A DNA stretch of 64,000 nucleotides from Phytopseudomonas daroniae (GTDB lineage Bacteria > Pseudomonadota > Gammaproteobacteria > Pseudomonadales > Pseudomonadaceae), in the NCBI RefSeq assembly GCF_004327285.1, contig NZ_QJUI01000002.1, positions 62,001 to 126,000 of the forward strand. The letters are read 5' to 3'. Positions 51,685 through 60,720 of this stretch are shown here, piece after piece; position 1 is the first letter of the stretch, and every line of letters starts with the position of its first letter. The translations under genes were made by a program, and so were the position numbers. A model generated the notes under the pieces. The model was not told the DNA's origin and made no database searches. It saw nothing but the letters and a program-made list of their open reading frames with translations.

Positions 51685-52611
51685 ATGAAGGCCCCACGCG
51701 TAACCCTCGATCAGTGGCGCACCCTGCAAGCGGTGGTCGACCATGGCGGCTTCGCCCAGGCCGCCGAGGTGCTGCACCGCTCGCAATCGTCGGTCAGCTA
51801 TACCGTGGCGCGCATGCAGGAACAACTGGGCGTGCCGCTGCTGCGCATCGACGGGCGCAAGGCAGTGCTCACCGAAGCCGGCGATGTACTGCTGCGCCGC
51901 TCCCGGCAACTGGTCAAGCAGGCCAGCCAGCTCGAAGACCTGGCGCATCACATGGAACAGGGCTGGGAGGCCGAAGTTCGTCTGGTGGTCGACGCCGCCT
52001 ACCCGAGTGCCCGTCTGGTGCGCGCACTCACTGCCTTCATGCCGCAAAGCCGTGGCTGCCGGGTACGCCTGCGCGAAGAAGTACTGTCAGGCGTCGAGGA
52101 AGTGCTCAAGGAAGGCGTCGCCGACCTGGCGATCAGCGGCTACAACATTCCCGGCTTTCTCGGCTCGGAAATGAGCCCGGTCGAGTTCATCGCCGTGGCC
52201 CACCCCGATCACGCCCTGCATCGCATGCAACGGCAGTTGAATTTCCAGGATCTGGAAACCCAGATGCAGGTGGTGATTCGCGATTCCGGGCGCCATCAAC
52301 CCCGCGATGTCGGCTGGCTCGGCGCCGAGCAGCGCTGGACCGTCGGTAGCCTGGCCACCGCCGCCACCTTCGTCGGCAACGGCCTGGGCTTCGCCTGGTT
52401 GCCGCGGCATATGATCGAGCGTGAACTGAGCGACGGCCTGCTCAAGCCCCTGCCCCTGGATAAAGGAGGCAGCCGCAGCCCAGTGTTCTTTCTCTATGCC
52501 AGCAAGGACAAAGCTCTGGGGCCGGCCACGCAGATCCTCACCGATCTGATTCAACGTTTCGATGCGGCGCCATTGAACGCCGCCTTCGCCTCCCCGGCGC
52601 CGATCGCCTGA
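51685..52611 (+). CDS. LysR-family transcriptional regulator (PA3225-like)
   Basis: 308 aa from the ATG at 51685 (MKAPRVTLDQWRTLQAVVDH) with AAGGAG upstream. The winged helix has HGGFAQAAEVLHRSQSSVSYTV and RMQEQLGVPLLRIDGRKAVL. The effector domain includes LVVDAAYPSARLVRALTAFMP. It is followed after 9 bp by an alpha/beta hydrolase. Gene order azoR, small protein, LysR, hydrolase, ppiA, ABC transporter is, as I recall, the PA3223-PA3228 order in P. aeruginosa, where PA3225 was linked to efflux pump control. Confidence 0.92.
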   Translation: MKAPRVTLDQWRTLQAVVDHGGFAQAAEVLHRSQSSVSYTVARMQEQLGVPLLRIDGRKAVLTEAGDVLLRRSRQLVKQASQLEDLAHHMEQGWEAEVRLVVDAAYPSARLVRALTAFMPQSRGCRVRLREEVLSGVEEVLKEGVADLAISGYNIPGFLGSEMSPVEFIAVAHPDHALHRMQRQLNFQDLETQMQVVIRDSGRHQPRDVGWLGAEQRWTVGSLATAATFVGNGLGFAWLPRHMIERELSDGLLKPLPLDKGGSRSPVFFLYASKDKALGPATQILTDLIQRFDAAPLNAAFASPAPIA

Positions 52612-52620
52612 GTTCTACCC

Positions 52621-53427
52621 ATGGCCTATTTCGATCACCACGGTTGCAAGCTCTTCTATGAAGAGCAGGGTCAGGGCACGCCCGTCCTGCTGATCCACGG
52701 GCTGGGTTCCAGCACGCTGGACTGGGAGCTGCAGATTCCCGTACTGGCGACGCAGTACCGGGTGATCGCGCTGGATGTCCGCGGTCACGGGCGTTCCGAC
52801 AAACCGAGGCAGCGCTACCGCATCGCCGATTTCGCCAGCGATGCCGCCGCATTGATCGAACACCTGAAGCTTGCGCCCGTGCACCTGGTTGGCATTTCCA
52901 TGGGTGGCATGATCGGCTTCCAGCTTGGCGTGGACAGCCCGCACCTGCTGCGCAGCCTGACCATCGTCAACAGCGGCCCGGAAGTGAAGGCGAAGAAACC
53001 GTCGGACTACCTGGAAATCGCCAAACGCTGGACGCTATCGCGGCTGCTGAGCCTGGACACTATCGCAAAGGCCCTGGCCCGGCTGCTGTTTCCCAAACCC
53101 GAACAGGCCGAGCTGCGGCGCAAGGTCGAAGAGCGCTGGCCGCGCAACGACAAGCGCGCCTACCTGGCCAGCCTCGATGCCATCATCGGCTGGGGCGTGC
53201 GTGAACGCCTGAGCCGCATCACCTGTCCAACCCTGGTCATCAGCGCCGACCGGGACTACACCCCGGTGGCGCAGAAACAGGCTTACGTCGATGAGTTGCC
53301 CAACGCCCGCCTGTTGATCATCGCCGATTCGCGCCACGCTACGCCGCTGGATCAGCCCGAACACTTCAACCGCAGCCTGCTTGCCTTTCTACATGAAGTC
53401 GAAAACACTGCTGCCACCTCACCTTAG
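52621..53427 (+). CDS. Alpha/beta-fold hydrolase
   Basis: 268-aa soluble hydrolase. The nucleophile elbow is [16 protein letters not shown] (Ser about residue 94). The oxyanion strand is [16 protein letters not shown], the acid loop [15 protein letters not shown], and the catalytic His in [15 protein letters not shown]. No signal peptide. Family includes lactonases, esterases and C-C hydrolases, so the substrate is open. It is translated almost directly after the LysR gene and 11 bp before ppiA, implying one transcript. Confidence 0.9.
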   Translation: MAYFDHHGCKLFYEEQGQGTPVLLIHGLGSSTLDWELQIPVLATQYRVIALDVRGHGRSDKPRQRYRIADFASDAAALIEHLKLAPVHLVGISMGGMIGFQLGVDSPHLLRSLTIVNSGPEVKAKKPSDYLEIAKRWTLSRLLSLDTIAKALARLLFPKPEQAELRRKVEERWPRNDKRAYLASLDAIIGWGVRERLSRITCPTLVISADRDYTPVAQKQAYVDELPNARLLIIADSRHATPLDQPEHFNRSLLAFLHEVENTAATSP

Positions 53428-53438
53428 GACTAGACACG

Positions 53439-53993
53439 ATGCTGAAGAAACTCGCCCTCACTGCCTGCTCGCTGCTGTTCACCGCCCAGCTCATGGCCGC
53501 CGAAAACCCGGTGGTGCTGCTGACCACCAGCCTGGGTGAAATCGAAGTCCAGCTCGATGAGCAGAAGGCACCGATCAGCACCAAGAACTTCCTCGCCTAC
53601 GTGGACAGCGGCTTCTACAAAGGCACCCAGTTCCATCGGGTGATCCCGGGCTTCATGGTGCAAGGTGGCGGTTTCGACGAGAACATGCGCCAGAAGAACA
53701 CCAACGCGTCGATCAAGAACGAAGCCGACAACGGCCTGCACAACGTCCGCGGCACGCTGGCCATGGCCCGCACCCAGGCTCGCGACTCGGCGACCAGCCA
53801 GTTCTTCATCAACCACACCGACAACGCCTTCCTCGACCATGGTTCGCGCGACTTCGGCTATGCCGTGTTCGCCAAGGTGACCCGCGGCATGGAAGTGGTC
53901 GACCGTATCGCTCAGGTGCGCACGGGCAACCGCGCCGGCCAGCAGAATGTGCCGCTGGATCCGGTGGTGATTCTCGACGCCAAGCGTCTCTGA
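53439..53993 (+). CDS. ppiA: Periplasmic cyclophilin-type peptidyl-prolyl isomerase PpiA
   Basis: 184 aa with a Sec signal peptide (about 1-21, cleavage at LMAAENP). The cyclophilin domain has [19 protein letters not shown], the active-site [15 protein letters not shown], and [19 protein letters not shown]. It catalyses proline isomerisation during folding of exported proteins. Length is the same as family PpiA (about 187). It begins 11 bp after the hydrolase gene and is probably in that operon. An 11-bp stem-loop (54027-54060) follows. Confidence 0.95.
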   Translation: MLKKLALTACSLLFTAQLMAAENPVVLLTTSLGEIEVQLDEQKAPISTKNFLAYVDSGFYKGTQFHRVIPGFMVQGGGFDENMRQKNTNASIKNEADNGLHNVRGTLAMARTQARDSATSQFFINHTDNAFLDHGSRDFGYAVFAKVTRGMEVVDRIAQVRTGNRAGQQNVPLDPVVILDAKRL

Positions 53994-54026
53994 TACTGCT
54001 ACCCTCTCCGGGTAACCCGCGTGCCA

Positions 54027-54060
54027 GAGCACGTGGGTTCACCTCTGAGCCCACGTGCTC
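54027..54060 (+). terminator. Stem-loop after ppiA
   Basis: GAGCACGTGGG (54027-54037) pairs perfectly with 54050-54060 across a 12-nt loop, 34 bp after the ppiA stop. It has no T tract, so it may end the transcript only partially or stabilise its 3' end. Confidence 0.5.
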
Positions 54061-54151
54061 ATGCCCTCGGGCAGCATTCCAGCCGACAGGTCTCGCCTGT
54101 TGGTAGCAAGACGCCAATCGCCCGCCCATCCGCCAGAGCAGACTGCGCCCC

Positions 54152-55987
54152 ATGTTGTTTCGCCGTTTCGAAAATCTGATCGATGTCTTCAAACCAAGCC
54201 CAGACGTAGCGCCGCCCGACGGCATGCTGCGGTTCTACGCCCACTACCTCAAACAGGTCTGGCCGTTGATGATCGCCGTGCTGGTGATCGGCTTTTTTGC
54301 GGCACTGATCGAAGTGGCGCTGTTCAGCTTTCTCGGTCAGTTGATCGACATGGCCCAGGCGACCAGCGACGCGCGGACATTCTTCGCCGAGCACCGCAAC
54401 GAACTGCTGTGGATGGCGCTGGTGGCACTGATCATCCGGCCCTTCGTGTTCGGCCTGCACAACCTGCTCACCCACCAGGCGATCAATCCGGGGCTGACCA
54501 ATCTGGTTCGCTGGCAGAACCACCGCTATGTGCTCAAGCAGAGCCTGAATTTCTTCCAGAACGATTTCGCCGGGCGCATCGCCCAGCGCGTCATGCAGAC
54601 CGGCCCGTCGCTGCGCGATTCGGCCATGCAAGTGATCGACGCACTGTGGCACGTGGTGGTCTACGCCGGTAGCGCGCTGTACCTGTTCGCCGCTGCCGAC
54701 GTACGCCTGATCGTGCCGTTATCGCTATGGATCATCGGCTACAGCGCAGCCCTCTGGTATTTCGTACCGCGTATCAAGGCCCGCTCGGCGGCCGCCTCTG
54801 CCGCGCGCTCCAAGGTCATGGGCCGGGTGGTCGACGGCTACAGCAACGCCGCCACGCTCAAGCTGTTCGCTCACTCCAGGGAGGAAGAAACCTACGCCCG
54901 CGAGGCCATGCAGGAGCTGCTCGACAAATTCCGCCTGCAGTCGCGCACCATCACCAGCCTGGATTTCCTCATCACCTGTCTCAACGGCCTGCTGATCGTC
55001 GGCACTGGCGCCCTGGCGCTGTGGTTGTGGAGCGAGGCGCTGATCAGCACCGGTGCCATCGCCCTGGCATTGGGCCTGGTGATCCGCATCAACAACATGG
55101 CCGAGTGGATCATGTGGGTGGTCAACGGCATCTTCGAGAACGTCGGCACCGTGCAGGATGGCATGCAGACCATTGTCCAGCCGCGTCACGTGCTCGACCG
55201 CGAAGACGCCAAACCGCTACAGGTACGGCAAGGCGGCGTACGCTTCGACGATGTGCATTTCCACTATGGCAAGAAAGGCGGGGTGATCAGCGGCCTGGCC
55301 ATCGATATCCGTCCCGGCGAGAAGATCGGCCTGGTCGGCCCGTCGGGCGCCGGCAAGTCGACCCTGGTCAATCTGTTGCTGCGCCTCTATGACCTGGAAA
55401 GCGGACGTATCCTCATCGACGGCCAGGACATCGCCGACGTCAGCCAGGAAAGTCTGCGCGCCAACATTGGCGTGGTCACTCAGGACACCTCCCTGCTGCA
55501 CCGCTCGATTCGCGACAACCTGCGCTACGGCAAGCCCGAGGCCAGTGACGATCAGCTCTGGGCCGCGGCGCGCAAGGCCCGCGCGGATGGCTTTATCGCC
55601 ACGCTGGACGACAGCCAGGGCGGGCTCGGCTTCGAGGCACAGGTCGGCGAGCGCGGGGTCAAGCTGTCCGGTGGCCAGCGCCAACGCATCGCCATTGCCC
55701 GGGTGTTGCTCAAGGACGCGCCGATACTGGTGATGGACGAAGCCACCTCGGCCCTGGATTCGGAGGTCGAATCGGCGATTCAGGAAAGCCTCGACAGCCT
55801 GATGGATGGCAAGACGGTGATCGCCATCGCCCACCGACTGTCGACCATCGCGCGCATGGATCGCCTGGTGGTGATCGACAAAGGCCAGGTGATCGAGACC
55901 GGCACCCACGCCGAGCTGATCGAGCGCGGCGGCCTCTATGCTCGCCTGTGGCAGCACCAGACGGGAGGTTTCGTCGGCGTCGATTGA
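54152..55987 (+). CDS. ABC transporter, fused permease and ATPase (exporter type)
   Basis: 611-aa half-transporter, acting as a homodimer in the inner membrane. Residues about 30-320 form six membrane helices. The ATPase domain (about 345-605) has Walker A GPSGAGKSTLVN near 396, the signature LSGGQRQRIAIARV near 507, Walker B ILVMDEATSALDSE near 527 and the H-loop AHRLSTIARMDR. It resembles the MsbA/lipid and multidrug exporters but is a separate type. I recall an equivalent gene after ppiA in P. aeruginosa. Substrate unknown. Confidence 0.94.
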   Translation: MLFRRFENLIDVFKPSPDVAPPDGMLRFYAHYLKQVWPLMIAVLVIGFFAALIEVALFSFLGQLIDMAQATSDARTFFAEHRNELLWMALVALIIRPFVFGLHNLLTHQAINPGLTNLVRWQNHRYVLKQSLNFFQNDFAGRIAQRVMQTGPSLRDSAMQVIDALWHVVVYAGSALYLFAAADVRLIVPLSLWIIGYSAALWYFVPRIKARSAAASAARSKVMGRVVDGYSNAATLKLFAHSREEETYAREAMQELLDKFRLQSRTITSLDFLITCLNGLLIVGTGALALWLWSEALISTGAIALALGLVIRINNMAEWIMWVVNGIFENVGTVQDGMQTIVQPRHVLDREDAKPLQVRQGGVRFDDVHFHYGKKGGVISGLAIDIRPGEKIGLVGPSGAGKSTLVNLLLRLYDLESGRILIDGQDIADVSQESLRANIGVVTQDTSLLHRSIRDNLRYGKPEASDDQLWAAARKARADGFIATLDDSQGGLGFEAQVGERGVKLSGGQRQRIAIARVLLKDAPILVMDEATSALDSEVESAIQESLDSLMDGKTVIAIAHRLSTIARMDRLVVIDKGQVIETGTHAELIERGGLYARLWQHQTGGFVGVD

Positions 55988-56020
55988 CGCCGATGGGGCT
56001 CCGCCCACGGCCTGCTCGCC

Positions 56021-56043
56021 AACTAAATAGTTAGCTTACTAAC
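56021..56043. promoter_or_regulatory. Overlapping palindromes AACTAAATAGTT / GTTAGCTTACTAAC
   Basis: AACTAAATAGTT (56021-56032) is a 5-bp-arm palindrome that overlaps a second one, GTTAGCTTACTAAC (56030-56043). The TAGTTAGC style resembles operator sites of MarR-type regulators. No MarR gene is present, but a 20-codon open frame starts just beyond (56110, minus strand) and points at it. The site could be a leftover operator. Confidence 0.4.
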
Positions 56044-56047
56044 ATCA

Positions 56048-56110
56048 TCATTTTTCGTGATATCCACTAACAAAGGCATCAATTTCCGCGGTGCCGGCTT
56101 TGCTGGTCAT
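56048..56110 (-). pseudogene. Possible N-terminal remnant, 20 codons
   Basis: ATG at 56110, with AGGA upstream, encodes MTSKAGTAEIDAFVSGYHEK and then stops. The first half has the look of a normal gene start. It ends 5 bp from the overlapping palindromes at 56021-56043. It may be a truncated gene or a leader peptide. I cannot name the parent gene. Confidence 0.25.
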
Positions 56111-56183
56111 ATGAGTCCTACCAGGCAATGACACCGATCAGATCGGCCAGGCTGCCTGTCATCGAATGATCGAGGACTCCACC

Positions 56184-56447
56184 ATGAAAATCGCAACCGC
56201 TGTTACCGCTCTGCTTTCCAGTCTCGCTCCTGCCGTGTTCGCCGCCGACATCCAGCCAAAACCCGGTGCCGGCCTGCCGACCGAGGACTATCACTACGGC
56301 ATGAAAGTCGATGTGCAAAAAGTGCTGTACCGCACTGACGTCTCCGACAAGACCGGCGTCGTGCCGGTGATCATGGTCTACACCGACAGCCAGGGCGAAA
56401 CCCACAAGATGCGTTTCCTCGAGTGGGGCGGCCGTTACGACGGCTAA
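56184..56447 (+). CDS. DUF2790 family periplasmic protein
   Basis: 87 aa from the ATG at 56184 (MKIATAVTALLSSLAPAVFA), with GAGGA upstream and a signal peptide cleaved near residue 20. The mature part matches DUF2790: EDYHYGMKVDVQKVLYRTDV, then VVPVIMVYTDSQGETHKMRFLEWG. This pseudomonad-specific family is small, secreted and of unknown function. Several DUF2790 genes respond to metals or cell-surface stress, but nothing here shows that. The gene is alone and converges with the FemAB-like gene. Confidence 0.87.
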   Translation: MKIATAVTALLSSLAPAVFAADIQPKPGAGLPTEDYHYGMKVDVQKVLYRTDVSDKTGVVPVIMVYTDSQGETHKMRFLEWGGRYDG

Positions 56448-56504
56448 TCGGTCGCGTGCTGCGCTGGCGCGCTGCGGGCAACCGCAGCGCGCCACTGCAA
56501 CAGG

Positions 56505-57629
56505 TCAAACCTGCCGATACGGCAACATCTCTCGCGCTTGCTGCGCGTAGGCCAAGACACCCTCCCGCTCCTCCTGCAGAAACCCCGCCACCGCGTCACG
56601 CAGCCCTTCATGCACCAGGTAGTGCCAGGAATGGGTGATCACCGGCTCGAAGCCACGAACCAACTTGTGCTCGCCCTGCGCCCCCGCATCGAAACGCTGT
56701 AGCCCCCGCGCAATCGCCTGCTCCATACCCTGGTAGAAACAGGTCTCGAAATGCAGCCGGTCGAACTCGGCCAGGCAGCCCCAGTAACGCCCATAAAGAC
56801 TGTCACCGCCGCTCAGGCTGAACGCCATGGCCACCGGCTGTGCACTGCGGCAGGCCAGCACCACGCGTATGGCTTCAGGCATGCGCTCGGCCAACAGGCT
56901 GAAGAAGGCGCGGGTCAGATAAGGAGCCTGACCGCGCACATGGTAGGTGTTGGCATAGCAGTGGTAGACGAAATCCCACTCCGCTTCGCTCAACTGATGC
57001 CCTTCGCGCCAGTCGAACTCGATCCCCTGCCCCGCTACCTGTTCGCGCTCCTTGCGCATCTGCTTGCGCTTGCGTGAGCTGAGCGTGTCGAGAAAATCCT
57101 GAAAATCCCGATAGCCCCGGTTGTGCCAGTGGAACTGACAGCCCAGGCGCTGCAGCCAGCCATCGCGCCCCTGCAAGACATCATTGCCGGCTGCATCGGT
57201 GAAGTTCACATGCAACCCGGACAGGCCCTGCTCTTCAAGAGATGCGGTAATCGCATCGAGCATCTGCCCCGTCACCTCGGCCGTACCCAGCAGGCGCTGG
57301 CCAGTAACCGGAGAAAACGGAATGGCGCCCAACAGCTTGGGGTAATAGGCGATACCGGCTCGACGGCAGGCGTCGGCCCAGCCGTGATCGAACACGTACT
57401 CGCCGGAGGAATGGTATTTGACGTAGGCTGGCAGCGCCGCCAGCGGTTTGCCGTCAGCACCGAGCAGCACCTGATGCGCCGCTTGCCAACCCGAACGCCC
57501 GCCTACGCTACCGCTGTCTTCCAGCGCGCAAAGAAAGGCGTGGCGCAGAAATGGTTGTGGCCCCGTCAGCAGGCCATCCCAGGTTTCGGCGTCGAGATCA
57601 TTGAGAGCGTGCAGGCTGTAAACAGGCAT
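56505..57629 (-). CDS. GNAT/FemAB-like protein (PF04339, DUF482)
   Basis: 374 aa from the ATG at 57629 (MPVYSLHALNDLDAETWDGL). The upstream frame to 57797 runs across the terminators and is rejected. Signature blocks are PFLRHAFLCALEDSGSVG, YVFDHGWADACRRAGIAYYP, YRDFQDFLDTLSSRKRKQMRKE and FYQGMEQAIARGLQRFDAG with a terminal GFEPVITHSWH. The family is annotated as peptidoglycan-bridge-like acyl/aminoacyl transferases on sequence alone. Its real substrate is unknown. Upstream lie the porin and two terminators. Confidence 0.88.
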   Translation of the reverse strand: MPVYSLHALNDLDAETWDGLLTGPQPFLRHAFLCALEDSGSVGGRSGWQAAHQVLLGADGKPLAALPAYVKYHSSGEYVFDHGWADACRRAGIAYYPKLLGAIPFSPVTGQRLLGTAEVTGQMLDAITASLEEQGLSGLHVNFTDAAGNDVLQGRDGWLQRLGCQFHWHNRGYRDFQDFLDTLSSRKRKQMRKEREQVAGQGIEFDWREGHQLSEAEWDFVYHCYANTYHVRGQAPYLTRAFFSLLAERMPEAIRVVLACRSAQPVAMAFSLSGGDSLYGRYWGCLAEFDRLHFETCFYQGMEQAIARGLQRFDAGAQGEHKLVRGFEPVITHSWHYLVHEGLRDAVAGFLQEEREGVLAYAQQAREMLPYRQV

Positions 57630-57696
57630 CGGCAATATCCGCGGGCAGTCAGCGCACACTATATCGCCAAGCGCCAGGCAGATCCGACTGCCCATA

Positions 57697-57719
57697 AAAA
57701 ATGGCCGGGAGCCATTTTT
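57697..57719 (-). terminator. Second terminator between porin and FemAB-like genes
   Basis: AAAAATGGC (57697-57705) pairs with GCCATTTTT (57711-57719) around CGGGA. Read on the minus strand a T6 run follows. It lies 105 bp beyond the porin stop and may back up the stem at 57774-57794. Confidence 0.8.
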
Positions 57720-57773
57720 AACGTCGCTTGCTACGGCCCGCCGGGTGGCCGCCAGGGATGGCAGGCCGTAAAA

Positions 57774-57794
57774 AACCCCGCACAAGGCGGGGTT
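57774..57794 (-). terminator. Intrinsic terminator of the porin gene
   Basis: AACCCCGC (57774-57781) pairs with GCGGGGTT (57787-57794) around ACAAG. On the minus strand TTTTTT follows. It lies 30 bp downstream of the porin stop and is a classical terminator. Confidence 0.95.
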
Positions 57795-57823
57795 CAAAGG
57801 AGCACCACGTTGAAACGTCTTGC

Positions 57824-59149
57824 TTAGAACGCGTATTGGGCGCGAACTACGAAACCGTCACCGCTGTCATCGCCAGTACGCGCAGTAGCGGTGGCGTTGT
57901 AGACGTTGTCGGTGCTGGCCTTGACGTAGACGCCACTGATTTTCACTGCTTCGTTGACGTACCAGTTGACACCCAGGTTGTGCACCTTGGCTTCCAGATC
58001 GCCAACGTCACGCGTCAGGCTGGCGGTAACCAGGTTGTCGTCTTCAACAGTGATGCTGTCGTAGCGATAGAACACTTCCCATGCACCAATCTGTTTGTTC
58101 TCAGGCTTGATCGAATCGAACCGGCCCAGTCTGTAACCGCGGGATTCGCCGGTCAGGGTGTAGGCAGCCTGTACGTAGTAACCGTCAGCCTTGATGTCCT
58201 GATAGGCGGAAGAATCAGCCTTCAGCTTGCGCTTCATGTACTCGCCCTGGATCGACAGCGGGCCCATCGCCCAGGCCGCTTCCAGACCCAGTGCGGTGTC
58301 GTCGTCGTAGGAGCCAGCTTCAGCACCGTTCGCGCCGGCGAACACTACGCGGTTGCCGTTGCCACCGGCATCGTTACCACCCGTGGTTTCAACGCCACGC
58401 ATGCCCAGGCGGCTGCGGAAGCGGGTGTCGATGACCGAGTCGGAAACATCACGACGAGCGAAGTTGGCGCCCAGGTGCACAACGTTGCCTGCTTCGTGCA
58501 GCGGAGCGAATACACCGCGCAGGTTGACCTGCTTGTTGCTGTCACCGTCGGTGTCGTTGTTGTCTTTGGCGAACAGGCCGCCGGACAGATACACGGAATC
58601 ACCGATGGTGCTGGAAGCCTGGATACCCAGACCATTCTGGTGGCCGTTGGCCCAGTCGATCACGTCATAGAACGCATTTCGTTCTTGAGCGGTAACCCAC
58701 TTGGAGCTGGTGGCCTTTTCCAGACCGAACTCGGGGTCGAAACGACCGACTTTGATGGAAACCGGCTTGAAGCCGTTATAGGCGATGGAAGCCTCGTCGA
58801 AATAACCGTCATCCGAGCTGCCGGAGTTGTGCGAGAAATCGTAGTTCAGGGTGTAGGCCCAATCGGTGAAGGCAACACCGGAGATTTCCAGAAAGGCACG
58901 ACGGAAGTAGGCAGCATCGGCGCGGTTGCCGTTACGGGTATAGATGCCATCGAACGAGCTGTAGTCAGCCTGCAGGCGGCCACCGACTTTGAAACCGAAC
59001 GCTTTGTCGGTGGTAGCGACTTCCAGGCCACCTTTGGTTTTAACTACGATGTCAGCGCCGTCAGTGGTGACGGTACCGGCGAAAGCCTGGGCGGAAACGG
59101 CCAGAGCCAGGGCGCTGGCTGCGAAACCGGCGAAGTGCTTACGGATCAT
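57824..59149 (-). CDS. Phosphate/polyphosphate-selective porin of the OprO/OprP family
   Basis: 441-aa outer-membrane trimeric barrel. Signal peptide about 1-24, then [38 protein letters not shown], almost the start of P. aeruginosa OprP/OprO. Other matching blocks are [46 protein letters not shown] and the C-terminal [12 protein letters not shown] with terminal Phe. These porins form arginine-ladder anion channels for phosphate. I cannot tell OprO from OprP from sequence alone. A PhoB-type promoter is possible upstream, and an intrinsic terminator follows. Confidence 0.93.
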   Translation of the reverse strand: MIRKHFAGFAASALALAVSAQAFAGTVTTDGADIVVKTKGGLEVATTDKAFGFKVGGRLQADYSSFDGIYTRNGNRADAAYFRRAFLEISGVAFTDWAYTLNYDFSHNSGSSDDGYFDEASIAYNGFKPVSIKVGRFDPEFGLEKATSSKWVTAQERNAFYDVIDWANGHQNGLGIQASSTIGDSVYLSGGLFAKDNNDTDGDSNKQVNLRGVFAPLHEAGNVVHLGANFARRDVSDSVIDTRFRSRLGMRGVETTGGNDAGGNGNRVVFAGANGAEAGSYDDDTALGLEAAWAMGPLSIQGEYMKRKLKADSSAYQDIKADGYYVQAAYTLTGESRGYRLGRFDSIKPENKQIGAWEVFYRYDSITVEDDNLVTASLTRDVGDLEAKVHNLGVNWYVNEAVKISGVYVKASTDNVYNATATARTGDDSGDGFVVRAQYAF

Positions 59150-59189
59150 CGAGAATTCCCCTAATTGAACTTAAGTGCTGAAAAACACC

Positions 59190-59204
59190 CGAGCCTTGGG
59201 CTCG
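59190..59204 (-). terminator. Small hairpin with T5 in the porin leader
   Basis: CGAGCC (59190-59195) pairs with GGCTCG (59199-59204) around TTG. On the minus strand TTTTT follows four bases later (59185-59181). It lies between the proposed promoter and the porin ATG, so it would be an attenuator-like element in the leader. Its short loop makes it efficient or merely stable; the role is untested. Confidence 0.4.
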
Positions 59205-59251
59205 TTCGTGCTGGGGGAATCTTCGCGGCCGGTTATTTCAGCGCCGTTGCC

Positions 59252-59274
59252 GTTATATAAATATTTGATGACAA
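59252..59274 (-). promoter_or_regulatory. Possible PhoB-dependent promoter of the porin
   Basis: On the minus strand TTGTCAT (59274-59268) matches one half of a Pho box (CTGTCAT) at 6 of 7 bases, and TATAAC follows 10 bp further (59257-59252), the spacing normal for PhoB promoters. The upstream half expected 11 bp away is not recognisable. OprP-type porins are phosphate-starvation-induced, so the site is plausible but weak. Confidence 0.35.
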
Positions 59275-59378
59275 CGGAACTTTTTACTTCCTATCCGCAT
59301 AACCGCTTGACAGAGCGGTTCGTGCGATTCGGAAATGTGAGAACGGAACGGCGCGAACGCACCGTGGGTGAAGGGATG

Positions 59379-59400
59379 GGCCGCTACGGTGATAGCGGCC
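59379..59400 (-). terminator. Hairpin after the FabH-type gene
   Basis: GGCCGCTA (59379-59386) pairs with TAGCGGCC (59393-59400) around CGGTGA, just after the condensing-enzyme stop. No T tract, so a weak terminator or 3' stabiliser. Confidence 0.5.
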
Positions 59401-59407
59401 CGGGCAA

Positions 59408-60532
59408 TCAACGCTTGCGCAGAATCACGCTGCCAATCGAATAACCGGCACCAAAGGAACTGAGCACGCCGAGCGAACCGGCTGGCAGGTCGTCCTGGTT
59501 CTTGTGCAAGGCGATCACCGAGCCCGCCGAGCTGGTGTTGGCGTAGGTGTCGAGGATCACCGGCGCTTCGTGAGCCTCGGCATCGCGGCCGAGCAGCTTG
59601 CGGGCGATCAGCTGGTTCATGTTGAGGTTGGCCTGGTGCAACCAGAAGCGCTTCACATCGGTCACGCTCAGGTCGTTTTCCCGAAGATGGTTGGCGATCA
59701 GCTCGGCCACCATCGGGCAGACGTCCTTGAACACCTTGCGTCCTTCCTGCACGAACAGTTTGTCATTGGCGCCCTGACTACCATTTTCGGCCGCCCGGTT
59801 GAGGAAACCGAAGTTGTTGCGGATGTTGTTGGAGAATTGAGTCAACAACTTGGTGCCGACAATCTCGAACTGGTGTTCGGAGGTCGCCAGATCGGCACGT
59901 TCGATGATCACCGCAGTGGCGGCATCGCCAAAGATGAAATGGCTGTCGCGGTCACGGAAATTGAGGTGGCCGGTACAGATCTCCGGGTTGACCATCAGGA
60001 TAGCCCGCGCCTGACCAAGCTGGATGCTGTTCGCTGCGGCCTGGATGCCGAACGTGGCTGACGAACACGCCACGTTCATGTCATAGCCGAAGCCCTGAAT
60101 ACCCAGCGCTGCCTGCACTTCGATAGCCACCGCCGGGTAAGCGCGCTGCAGGTTGGAGCAGGCGACGATGACACCGTCGATATCCGCAGCGGTCTTGCCG
60201 GCACGGGCCAACGCCTGTTCGGCCGCAGCCACTGCCATTTCGCAGAGAATGCCCCACTGCTCGTTACTGCGCTCAGGGATGTACGGCACCATGCGCTGCG
60301 GGTCGAGAATGCCCTGTTTGTCGATCACGAAGCGGCTCTTGATGCCCGACGCCTTCTCGATGAAGGCGCTGTTCGACTCGCTCAGCGCCTCGACATCTCC
60401 ACGCTCGATGGCCCCGGCGTTATCGGCATTGAACTGCTGCACGAAGGCATTGAAAGACGCCACCAACTCGTCGTTGGAGATGCTGTTGGCCGGGGTGTAC
60501 AGGCCCGTACCGCTGATGACGACGTTATGCAC
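59408..60532 (-). CDS. Beta-ketoacyl-ACP synthase III-like condensing enzyme (PA3286 type)
   Basis: 374-aa thiolase-fold enzyme. Catalytic Cys is in DMNVACSSATFGIQAA (about residue 150), His in RFWLHQANLNMNQLIA and Asn in DTYANTSSAGSVIAL. It is a long FabH with extra N-terminal insert (DNAGAIERGDVEALSESN). In P. aeruginosa a close relative (PA3286) condenses octanoyl-CoA and shunts beta-oxidation products into fatty-acid synthesis; I infer the same here. It is upstream of, and co-oriented with, the porin, but separate by hairpin. Confidence 0.9.
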   Translation of the reverse strand: MHNVVISGTGLYTPANSISNDELVASFNAFVQQFNADNAGAIERGDVEALSESNSAFIEKASGIKSRFVIDKQGILDPQRMVPYIPERSNEQWGILCEMAVAAAEQALARAGKTAADIDGVIVACSNLQRAYPAVAIEVQAALGIQGFGYDMNVACSSATFGIQAAANSIQLGQARAILMVNPEICTGHLNFRDRDSHFIFGDAATAVIIERADLATSEHQFEIVGTKLLTQFSNNIRNNFGFLNRAAENGSQGANDKLFVQEGRKVFKDVCPMVAELIANHLRENDLSVTDVKRFWLHQANLNMNQLIARKLLGRDAEAHEAPVILDTYANTSSAGSVIALHKNQDDLPAGSLGVLSSFGAGYSIGSVILRKR

Positions 60533-60720
60533 GCTGTTTCCTCTTGTTCGTGGCTATTGCCAGGCAGACCGCGGCGCATAGCCGACGGCATCCGTACGCG
60601 GGCGAGCGATACATATCGCCACATAACCCGTTTTTACTGGTGTTCAAGTGTGCCACAGGCTCGCGGCTCGCGCCCATTGTGCAGATAAACTACCCGTCCA
60701 AAATTGGTAACTACGCACCG

